From the NCBI RefSeq assembly GCF_022829635.1, contig NZ_JAKSYO010000214.1:1-64000 (forward strand): DNA of 64,000 nt. Direction: 5' to 3'. Position numbers and translations under genes: made by a program. Origin of the DNA: Methylobacterium sp. E-066. Its GTDB lineage: Bacteria > Pseudomonadota > Alphaproteobacteria > Rhizobiales > Beijerinckiaceae. The notes beneath the pieces are model-generated. The model did not search any database, was not told the DNA's origin, and saw only the letters and a list, made by a program, of their open reading frames with translations. This document shows, one piece after another, positions 58,891 through 64,000 of the stretch (positions within the stretch are counted from its first letter, which is position 1; each line of letters opens with the position of its first letter).

Positions 58891-59334
58891 TCAGCCTCGG
58901 CTCTCGGCGAGCGCCTGGTTGGTCTGCTCCAGCCGCAGTGCCAGCACCCGCATCAGCGCGATGCTGATCTGGGGGAACTGCGCCAGCAGCTCCAGGAACA
59001 CGCCGCGATCGATCCGCAGGGCCGTCACGGCCGACTCCGCCGTCACGGTCGCCGAGCGGGGCTGGTCGGCCAGGATACCCATCTCACCGACCAGGGCGTC
59101 CTGCCCGAGCAGCGCGAGCCGGACCGGGCCCGCCGGCCCGTCGATGCTCACCTCGGCGCTGCCCTTGAGGATCACGTAGGCGGCATCGGCCACGTCGCCC
59201 CGGGCGAAGAAGCGCTGTCCCGGCTCGAAATGCACGCGCTCGCTCGTGAAGGCCAGGAGCTTCAGGCGCGCCGGCTCGACCTCGCGGAACAGCGGCACCT
59301 GACGTAGAGAGGAAACCTCGGTGTCGAGGGTCAT
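58891..59334 (-). CDS. Cyclic-nucleotide-binding domain protein
   Basis: A 147-residue protein made of one cNMP-binding (Crp-like) domain: FREVEPARLKLLAFTSERVH, FARGDVADAAYVILKGSAEV, VRLALLGQDALVGEMGILAD and QPRSATVTAESAVTALRIDR. The phosphate-binding cassette Gly-Glu-Met and Arg-Ser-Ala-Thr are intact. There is no DNA-binding domain, so it may act as a stand-alone sensor. Divergent from the SCO-like gene. Confidence 0.85.
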   Translation of the reverse strand: MTLDTEVSSLRQVPLFREVEPARLKLLAFTSERVHFEPGQRFFARGDVADAAYVILKGSAEVSIDGPAGPVRLALLGQDALVGEMGILADQPRSATVTAESAVTALRIDRGVFLELLAQFPQISIALMRVLALRLEQTNQALAESRG

Positions 59335-59410
59335 GCGCTGGCTCCGCGACGGGCTTCACGCCCTCGCGGGCATGGGTGGACTTGAAAGGGCCGGACAGGC
59401 CGACACATCC

Positions 59411-60250
59411 ATGCGGTTCATCAAGCCCTTGTCCAGTCCCACGCACGATGCGACCCGCACGGTCCAGTACCTGATCGTCGGCGTCCTTACGATTGTCTGC
59501 AGTTGCTTGGCAGGTTCCGGCGCCGTCGAGGCGCGGCTGGTCCAGGCCGACCTCGCCCGGGTCGCGGCGGCCCCCGCGCCCGGCGCCCAGGCGCCGCTCT
59601 CCGTCGCGGTCACGGATGCCCGGACCGGCGAAGCCACCACCTTGGGACAGGCGCTCGGCGGACGCGCCGCCCTTCTGCTGCCGGTGGACTATACCTGCGG
59701 CAATGTGTGCGATCCGATGGTGTCGATGGCCGCGGATGCGCTGGCGGCGACCGGCCTTGCCCAAGAAGACTACGCATGGGTGCTGGTCGGGATCGACCCC
59801 CGCGACGATGCCGCGGCCGCACGCCGCATGATCCACGAGACGCTCGGCGCGCGCACGGCCGACGTCACGCCCCTGATCGTTTCGGACACCGCCCTCGCCC
59901 GGCTGACCGGCGCCCTGGGCTACACGGCGGTCTACGATCCCGGGACAGATAGTTTTGCCCACCCCGCCGCCGCGATGCTGCTCACCCGCGACGGTCGGGT
60001 GGCCCGGGTGTTGTCACCGCTGGCGCTGACCGGACGCGACCTCCGCCTCGCCTTCACGGAAGCCGGCGAGGGACGGGTCGGCGGCTTGGCGGATCGCTTG
60101 GCCTTGCTGTGCTACGGCTACGATGCCGCACGCGGCATCTACACGCCCCTCGTCGAGCGGATCCTGATGGTGGCCGGTCTCGCGACGATCCTCGCGATCG
60201 GCCTGCTCATTGTCGGCCTGTCCCGCAGGACGCGGGCGCGGTCCGGCTGA
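59411..60250 (+). CDS. SCO1/SenC-like membrane-anchored thioredoxin-fold protein
   Basis: A 279-residue protein. An N-terminal membrane anchor lies at about 18-38. A thioredoxin-like domain has LLPVDYTCGNVCDPMVSMAA, where Cys 96 and Cys 100 form the CxxxC copper-site motif of SCO proteins, then LVGIDPRDDAAAARRMI and SFAHPAAAMLLTRDGRVAR with the likely third ligand His. A second membrane segment ends the protein (ILMVAGLATILAIGLLIVGL). SCO proteins deliver copper to the CuA site of cytochrome oxidase. No oxidase genes are adjacent. ATG 59411 is chosen. Confidence 0.78.
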   Translation: MRFIKPLSSPTHDATRTVQYLIVGVLTIVCSCLAGSGAVEARLVQADLARVAAAPAPGAQAPLSVAVTDARTGEATTLGQALGGRAALLLPVDYTCGNVCDPMVSMAADALAATGLAQEDYAWVLVGIDPRDDAAAARRMIHETLGARTADVTPLIVSDTALARLTGALGYTAVYDPGTDSFAHPAAAMLLTRDGRVARVLSPLALTGRDLRLAFTEAGEGRVGGLADRLALLCYGYDAARGIYTPLVERILMVAGLATILAIGLLIVGLSRRTRARSG

Positions 60251-60415
60251 CGGGCGTGTCCCAATGAGCGCATCATTCCGAAAGGTGACGCCGGCCCTCG
60301 GAAGAAGACGAGGCGCCAGAGCCGTTCCCGATCACATTGCAATCGGACCCGACTCGAAAGCCTTTTTATCGCCTTCGCTTGTGCCGAACCGGTACCCACT
60401 TCGGCGGTGAGCGCT

Positions 60416-60775
60416 CTAGCCGGGCTGGTGCAGGCCGAACCTGAGGCCTTGCGAATCCCGACAGTTGCAGAAGCGCCCGAACCCGGCTTCCGCCTCGCTG
60501 GGCCCCTCTACGTCGCCGCCGAGCGCACGCACGCGCGCCGCCGCCGCTTCGATGTCGGTCACGCTGAAGTAGAGCACGATACCGTGTGCCGGATCGTTGC
60601 CGTGGAGTCCGGCCCTGATCCTGGGCGTCTGAAACCAGCCGTCGCCGGTATCACCCATCGTCGTGAACGACCAGCCGAACAGATCAGTCAGAAACCGAGC
60701 GGTCACCGCCGCATCGCCGCTCCCGACCTCGAAATAAGAGATTTCGCCATCCATGCGGGTATGCTCGCTCGCCAT
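60416..60775 (-). CDS. VOC-family (glyoxalase-like) protein
   Basis: About 119 residues. ISYFEVGSGDAAVTARFLTD and LFGWSFTTMGDTGDGWFQTP begin the first module; IVLYFSVTDIEAAAARVRAL and FGRFCNCRDSQGLRFGLHQP form the second. Similar proteins are labelled glyoxalase-like or antibiotic-resistance-like without a proven substrate. ATG 60775 is favoured, with GAGGA upstream; 60754 also fits. It lies 55 bp after the AraC-family gene on the same strand and may be its target. Confidence 0.78.
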   Translation of the reverse strand: MASEHTRMDGEISYFEVGSGDAAVTARFLTDLFGWSFTTMGDTGDGWFQTPRIRAGLHGNDPAHGIVLYFSVTDIEAAAARVRALGGDVEGPSEAEAGFGRFCNCRDSQGLRFGLHQPG

Positions 60776-60830
60776 CGATGCCGGCATCCTCACACCGGCG
60801 GCTGCGGGCGTCTTGAAGAAATCCGACGTG

Positions 60831-61664
60831 TCAGGCGCCCAGCAGGGATGCGGGCTTGCCGGGAAGATCTTCGAAGCACGCCGCGCGGTAGGCAGCGGGC
60901 GGGCAACCAGCCAGCTCTCCGAATTCCCGCGTAAGATGGCTTTGATCGCTGTAGCCGCACGTGGCCGCCACATCGGCCAGCGTGATCGCGCTCTTGTCCA
61001 TCATGGCCCGAGCCCGATCGAAGCGTATCCGCCGCGCGGCCGTCTTCGGGGACAGGCCTGTCGCATCTTGGAAGCAGCGCGCGAAATGACGGTCACTCCA
61101 ACCGATCGTCCGCGCGAGCCTGCCGATCGGGACTGCGCCGGCCGACCGTTCGAGTTGCTTCCAGGCCCACCAGATTTCTGGACGCGGCAGACGGGCCGCG
61201 CTGGCGAGCCGAGCCAAGAACAGGGCATCGAGCAACGCGAAGCGTTCAGCCCAGCCGGGAGCGGCAGCCAAGCACTCGATCAGCGTGCCGGCATCGCGGC
61301 CGAGCAAGTCGGCGAGTGCGACAGGGTCATCGCTCGCGGTGAGGGGCGCACCGAGCAGGACGGTCGAGGCCCAGGGAACGATGTCGATTTCGACACACTG
61401 CAACTGACCGTCATGGCCCGCGAGAAGCGGCCCGCTGGCAGCGCCGGTCACAAACGCGTGCAGTTCGCACCCCGGCTTGCCGATCCGGCCGACCGTCACC
61501 TTGCCGCTGAAAGCGATGATGACCGAGACGTGCGGGCGCGCGGGCTCGACCCGCCGCACGTGTGCCCCGACCTCTTCAACGAACCCGGCGTAGCCGCGGG
61601 CATAAGCCGACACCGCGCGTGCGGGCGTGCCCGCAAGCATTTCCGAGGGGACGAGCGAGACCAT
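60831..61664 (-). CDS. AraC-family transcriptional regulator
   Basis: About 277 residues. The N-terminal 150 residues are a cupin-like ligand domain, including VSVIIAFSGKVTVGRIGKP. The C-terminal AraC HTH pair reads IGRLARTIGWSDRHFARCFQ and ITLADVAATCGYSDQSHLTR, followed by EFGELAGCPPAAYRA. The ligand is unknown. ATG 61664 (MVSLVPSEM) is chosen; the frame opens at GTG 61691. A VOC-type gene follows on the same strand. Confidence 0.85.
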   Translation of the reverse strand: MVSLVPSEMLAGTPARAVSAYARGYAGFVEEVGAHVRRVEPARPHVSVIIAFSGKVTVGRIGKPGCELHAFVTGAASGPLLAGHDGQLQCVEIDIVPWASTVLLGAPLTASDDPVALADLLGRDAGTLIECLAAAPGWAERFALLDALFLARLASAARLPRPEIWWAWKQLERSAGAVPIGRLARTIGWSDRHFARCFQDATGLSPKTAARRIRFDRARAMMDKSAITLADVAATCGYSDQSHLTREFGELAGCPPAAYRAACFEDLPGKPASLLGA

Positions 61665-61750
61665 CGCGTGTTCTCGCACGCTCCGCAGCACCGACCAAGG
61701 ATCGATGGAAGTCGGTCACCGCTAGACCGCCCGTGAGACGGTCTATGGCT

Positions 61751-61957
61751 TCAGCGCTTCGTTGACAGCCCCTGTTCGCCCGGAGCAGGGGCTTCCCGCT
61801 TCAGACTGGCATTCAGGTGGGGCGAATCCACCGGTTCCTCGCGGGTGGTCGGCGTCGGCGAATCCTCAGGCGCCGGCATCGGCGGCAGCGGCGGCGTATT
61901 CGGCTTCACGGCCGGCTCGGATCCGGCCGCGTCCTTGACCATGTTGCGGTTCGTCAC
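61751..61957 (-). CDS. Small Pro/Glu-rich protein
   Basis: A 68-residue protein starting at GTG 61957, with GAGAGG (61966-61971) eight nucleotides upstream. The sequence is Pro- and Glu-rich and probably disordered: GSEPAVKPNTPPLPPMPAPE, then DSPTPTTREEPVDSPHLNAS. No domain is recognised. It lies near the stress genes, but on the strand away from the KGG gene. Confidence 0.5.
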   Translation of the reverse strand: MTNRNMVKDAAGSEPAVKPNTPPLPPMPAPEDSPTPTTREEPVDSPHLNASLKREAPAPGEQGLSTKR

Positions 61958-62149
61958 TGCCGAAACCTCTCTTCCCAAGCCTGCATCGTCGGGTGCCCCG
62001 GGGATGCGGCACGAGAGTAGGCCGGCCTCAGGCCGGTCCGCATCGGACCCCCGTGGACAAACGCGCAGATCAACCGGGGACCAACGCCGCACACAGCCGG
62101 CGGTTGCTGCCAAGCTTAGCTTTGCCAAACTTGACCACGTCTCGTCACA

Positions 62150-62174
62150 GGAACCTTGGTTATTGCTGAAGGTT
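62150..62174 (+). promoter_or_regulatory. Probable EcfG-type promoter of the KGG stress gene
   Basis: GGAAC (62150-62154), a 16-bp spacer, then GGTT (62171-62174), close to the general-stress sigma factor consensus GGAAC-N16/17-CGTT of alphaproteobacteria. It lies 35 bp before the KGG gene start. Confidence 0.6.
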
Positions 62175-62208
62175 GTTGCGGGGTGAAGCGAAGCCTGAGG
62201 AGGAACTG

Positions 62209-62397
62209 ATGGCATCCGGAAATTCAACCTCGAAGCGGGGCTTTGCCTCGATGGACCTGTCGCGGCAGCGCGAGATCGCCAGCAAGGGCGGACGCAGCGT
62301 GCCGGCCGAGAAGCGCTCCTTCTCGCAGGATCGCGAACTGGCCTCGTCGGCCGGTCGCAAGGGCGGCCAATCCACGGGGACCGGCCGCGCCGAGTGA
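62209..62397 (+). CDS. KGG-motif stress-induced small protein
   Basis: A 62-residue hydrophilic protein with GFASMDLSRQREIASKGGRS and RELASSAGRKGGQSTGTG, the repeated KGG pattern of general-stress proteins such as GsiB and YciG. Proteins of this class are intrinsically disordered and accumulate during desiccation or stationary phase. ATG 62209 has AGGAGGA upstream. The EcfG-like promoter and the nearby phyR gene suggest control by the PhyR-EcfG cascade. A strong terminator follows at 62481. Confidence 0.85.
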   Translation: MASGNSTSKRGFASMDLSRQREIASKGGRSVPAEKRSFSQDRELASSAGRKGGQSTGTGRAE

Positions 62398-62480
62398 CCC
62401 AAAGCCAAGATCGAGTCGCGTAACGGCGCCGTGTCCCCAGGACCGGCGCCGTCTCTCGTTTGAGGCAACGCCAAAACAGC

Positions 62481-62511
62481 AAAAGGCCCCGCTGGGACAG
62501 CGGGGCCTTTT
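62481..62511. terminator. Strong bidirectional intrinsic terminator
   Basis: AAAAGGCCCCGCT (62481-62493) pairs perfectly with AGCGGGGCCTTTT (62499-62511) over loop GGGAC, giving a GC stem with U-runs on both strands. It terminates the KGG gene and the convergent hypothetical gene at 62540. Confidence 0.92.
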
Positions 62512-62539
62512 GCTTTCCATGCTTCGTCGGGAGCGGCGA

Positions 62540-62914
62540 TCAGGAGATGCAGCGACCCGGGGTCATGCGGCGCGCCTCGGGGCCGACCAGGGAGCTGAGA
62601 GCGATCTCACAGCCCTCGCGGACCAGCCGTCGCGGCTGCGGCGGCTGCTTCAGGATCGGCCGAATACCGATCTCCTGCCCCTCCTCGGCGACCGGGACAG
62701 AGCGGCCATCGACACGCTGGACGCCGGCGACCCGCGTCGGGCTCAAGGCCAGCGAGACCGGACGCATGCCCGGAAGCGGCGCCTGCACCGTCGAGGCAGC
62801 GGCCAGGATCGGGGGGGTCCAATGGTCGGCCGTCTCACGCACCACCGGTTGGATCAACACGGTGAGAAGAGCCGCGGGAGCACTCACGCCCAGAATGAAA
62901 CCAGACCGCAGCAT
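62540..62914 (-). CDS. Hypothetical small exported or membrane-anchored protein
   Basis: A 124-residue protein with an N-terminal hydrophobic segment (FILGVSAPAALLTVLIQPVV) that may be a signal anchor. The rest is basic and Pro/Arg-rich (LKQPPQPRRLVREGCEIALS), ending ARRMTPGRCIS with two cysteines. I recognise no family. It converges with the KGG gene across the shared terminator. ATG 62914 is followed by clean codon use. Confidence 0.6.
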   Translation of the reverse strand: MLRSGFILGVSAPAALLTVLIQPVVRETADHWTPPILAAASTVQAPLPGMRPVSLALSPTRVAGVQRVDGRSVPVAEEGQEIGIRPILKQPPQPRRLVREGCEIALSSLVGPEARRMTPGRCIS

Positions 62915-63111
62915 CGCCCCGACCTCATCATGAGAGCTTGACAGGATGTTTCCATAACGCGGTCTGCAATCGCGGGTTCCACGACTGTGCCGTCTCTGTG
63001 CTTCCTGAGTATTCGCTGACGAACCGGCTGTTAGTGCGGCGGCGCACCCCCGTCATCCACAACCGTCCCATGTGCTTAAAAGGTCACATTCGCCTAAAAA
63101 GCGCACTTTCC
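62915..63111. other. Intergenic region upstream of the predicted small RNA
   Basis: About 200 bp with lower G+C than the average, including runs such as CGCCTAAAAAGCGCAC. It should hold the promoter of the minus-strand hypothetical gene. No gene is evident; frames open here lack a ribosome-binding site or conserved sequence. Confidence 0.4.
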
Positions 63112-63136
63112 GGAACCTCCCAGCCCCGCGCTCGTT
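63112..63136 (+). promoter_or_regulatory. Consensus EcfG-type general-stress promoter
   Basis: GGAAC at 63112-63116, exactly 16 bp of spacer, then CGTT at 63133-63136. This matches the alphaproteobacterial general-stress sigma factor consensus without mismatch. No protein-coding start follows on this strand before the terminator at 63201. Confidence 0.7.
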
Positions 63137-63143
63137 TCATCGA

Positions 63144-63232
63144 GACCCGGCCACCTGGTCCTCCCCGCATTCCCCTTGTGCATCGGCCGGAACCTTTTCG
63201 ACGGGCTGGAGCCATCTCCAGCCCGTTTTTTT
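63144..63232 (+). ncRNA. Predicted general-stress small RNA, GsrN-like
   Basis: Predicted transcript of about 89 nt from a start near 63144 to the end of the U-run at 63232. A 6-bp stem CCGGCC (63147-63152)/GGCCGG (63185-63190) presents a 32-nt loop with UCCUCCCC (63159-63166) and UUCCCCUU, which could pair with Shine-Dalgarno-like G-rich sequences. A terminator hairpin follows. There is no ORF with a ribosome-binding site inside. Caulobacter GsrN, a sigma-T-dependent RNA with a C-rich loop, has the same design. The name is an inference from design and position next to phyR. Confidence 0.55.
63201..63232 (+). terminator. Intrinsic terminator of the predicted small RNA
   Basis: ACGGGCTGGAG (63201-63211) pairs with CTCCAGCCCGT (63216-63226) over a 4-nt loop CCAT, followed by a run of seven T (63226-63232). 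Eleven base pairs plus U-run makes this one of the clearest terminators in the window, although no plus-strand protein gene lies directly upstream. Confidence 0.9.
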
Positions 63233-63260
63233 GCGTGCGTTCGACCGGACCAGGGCAACA

Positions 63261-63292
63261 AAAAACCCCCGGCTCGGGCCGGGGGGTTTTTC
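63261..63292 (-). terminator. Intrinsic terminator of phyR
   Basis: A-run plus CCCCCGGC (63261-63274) and GCCGGGGGG plus T-run (63279-63292) form a strong GC hairpin. Read on the minus strand it ends in T6, suited to terminate phyR, whose stop is at 63342. Another small hairpin, CGGAGCGG-CGAA-CCGCTCCG, lies between at 63310-63329. Confidence 0.85.
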
Positions 63293-63341
63293 GAGGTTCG
63301 TAGCTGGTCCGGAGCGGCGAACCGCTCCGAAGGTCGGAGCT

Positions 63342-64000
63342 TCAAGCCGTCTTGGCTTCCCGGCGGCGCGCGGTCTGCTGGAAGAACAGCGCCTGGCTGA
63401 TCACCGCGGAGACGTTTGCCGGCTGGAACGGCTTGGCGATGAGGAAGGCCGGCTCGGGCCGCTCACCGGTGAGGAAGCGCTCCGGATAGGCGGTGATGAA
63501 GATCACCGGCACCTCGAAGGTCTTCAGCAGGTCGTTCACCGCGTCGAGACCCGAGGACCCGTCGGCCAGCTGGATGTCGGCCAGGATCAGGCCCGGGCGC
63601 TTGCCCTCGCTGGCGATCTTGATCGCCTCGGTCCGGGTGCGGGCAACGCCGATGACGTTGTGGCCGAGGCCTTCGACCAGAGCCTCGAGATCCATGGCGA
63701 TCAGCGGCTCGTCCTCGATGATGAGGATCTCGGTGGCCATGTCGGCGGCGAGCTCGCGGCCGGCCTCGTCCACCAGGTCGCGGACCTCGGAGACGTCCAC
63801 GGCCAGGATGATCGCCGCGTCCTCTTCCGAGAAGCCTTCGAGGCAGGAGAGCAGGAACGCCTGGCGCGGCAGCGGCGTGATCTGGCCGAGGCGGACTTCG
63901 GCGGGCAAATCGTGCTGGACCTGCTCGCTGCGCCCGTTCACCGACAGGGAATTCCAGATCCGGGTGAAGACCCGGAACAGGTCGGCCTTGATGTTGGTGC
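63342..64000 (-). CDS. phyR: General stress response regulator PhyR (5' end outside window)
   Basis: The last 219 or so residues of PhyR. The end of the sigma-factor-like domain is seen as TNIKADLFRVFTRIWN, then LPRQAFLLSCLEGFSEEDAA (region 4-like). A receiver domain follows: TEILIIEDEPLIAMDLEALV, GLILADIQLADGSSGLDAVN with the phosphoacceptor Asp, and PVIFITAYPERFLTGERPEP. When phosphorylated, PhyR binds the anti-sigma factor NepR and releases EcfG. The reading frame continues to the right edge with no start, so about 45-50 residues are outside. nepR and ecfG are expected beyond the edge. Confidence 0.93.
   Translation of the reverse strand, partial: TNIKADLFRVFTRIWNSLSVNGRSEQVQHDLPAEVRLGQITPLPRQAFLLSCLEGFSEEDAAIILAVDVSEVRDLVDEAGRELAADMATEILIIEDEPLIAMDLEALVEGLGHNVIGVARTRTEAIKIASEGKRPGLILADIQLADGSSGLDAVNDLLKTFEVPVIFITAYPERFLTGERPEPAFLIAKPFQPANVSAVISQALFFQQTARRREAKTA

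Noticed and set aside
62938..63303. Open frame through the predicted small RNA
   Set aside because: No ribosome-binding site and it passes through two terminator hairpins, so translation is unlikely.

Overview
The window is about 70% G+C and dense with genes. It reads as chromosomal DNA from an alphaproteobacterium of the Hyphomicrobiales, most likely a Methylobacterium/Methylorubrum-type pink methylotroph. The evidence is the combination of alphaproteobacterial AddB, SciP (DUF1153), FlbD, PhyR, AcpXL, homospermidine synthase, a PmtA-type lipid methyltransferase, an HpnL-like protein, and a carotenoid cluster of the kind that makes acylated glucosyl C30 carotenoids. The genus is an inference from gene content; no rRNA or other strict taxonomic marker is present.

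Layout. 0-6.3 kb: DNA repair (addB), a broken VOC gene, then a minus-strand set of VTT/DedA membrane protein, PmtA-like phospholipid methyltransferase and mnmA. 6.9-15 kb: a plus-strand flagellar block fliK-flgD-sciP-fliF-fliG-fliH-fliN-flbD, holding both structural parts and two regulators of the CtrA-linked flagellar cascade. 15-19 kb: an MFS transporter divergent from an ArsR-type regulator, with a perfect 13-bp inverted repeat between them, then a KpsE-like polysaccharide export protein. 19-24.2 kb: a ferredoxin-like protein, an HpnL-like protein translationally coupled to fliP, and three pseudopilin-like TadE/TadE/TadG genes. 24.5-38.9 kb: a very large exported protein, an IalB-family protein, homospermidine synthase, a TM2 protein, an outer-membrane channel-like protein, a Na+/H+ antiporter, a chemoreceptor, a phosphoesterase, a CDF-like transporter, a MaoC hydratase and a TrmH-type methylase.

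39-48.3 kb: a carotenoid-type cluster with two CrtI/CrtN-family oxidoreductases, an acyltransferase and a glycosyltransferase, enclosing a DUF2141 protein, an ABC ATPase and permease, and a glutamine amidotransferase-like protein. 48.4-53.9 kb: small exported proteins, cutA, nadK, a frameshifted GNAT acetyltransferase, DUF6481 and a cold-shock protein. 54.2-56.1 kb: an acpXL-fabZ-like-fabF-like operon for very-long-chain lipid A acyl groups; its ketosynthase has no cysteine at the usual catalytic position. 56.4-61.7 kb: AI-2E-type permease, L,D-transpeptidase lipoprotein, VOC proteins, a cyclic-nucleotide-binding protein, an SCO-like protein and an AraC regulator.

61.7-64 kb is a general-stress-response neighbourhood. 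phyR runs off the right edge. A KGG-motif stress protein has a GGAAC-N16-GGTT promoter. Just downstream of phyR, on the opposite strand, a consensus GGAAC-N16-CGTT promoter is followed after about 90 nt by a strong intrinsic terminator with no ORF between. This is the best candidate for an undescribed element: an EcfG-dependent small RNA with a CU-rich loop, resembling Caulobacter GsrN in design. Three sets of palindromic intergenic repeats are also present. No rRNA, tRNA, insertion sequence, prophage or CRISPR array was seen.
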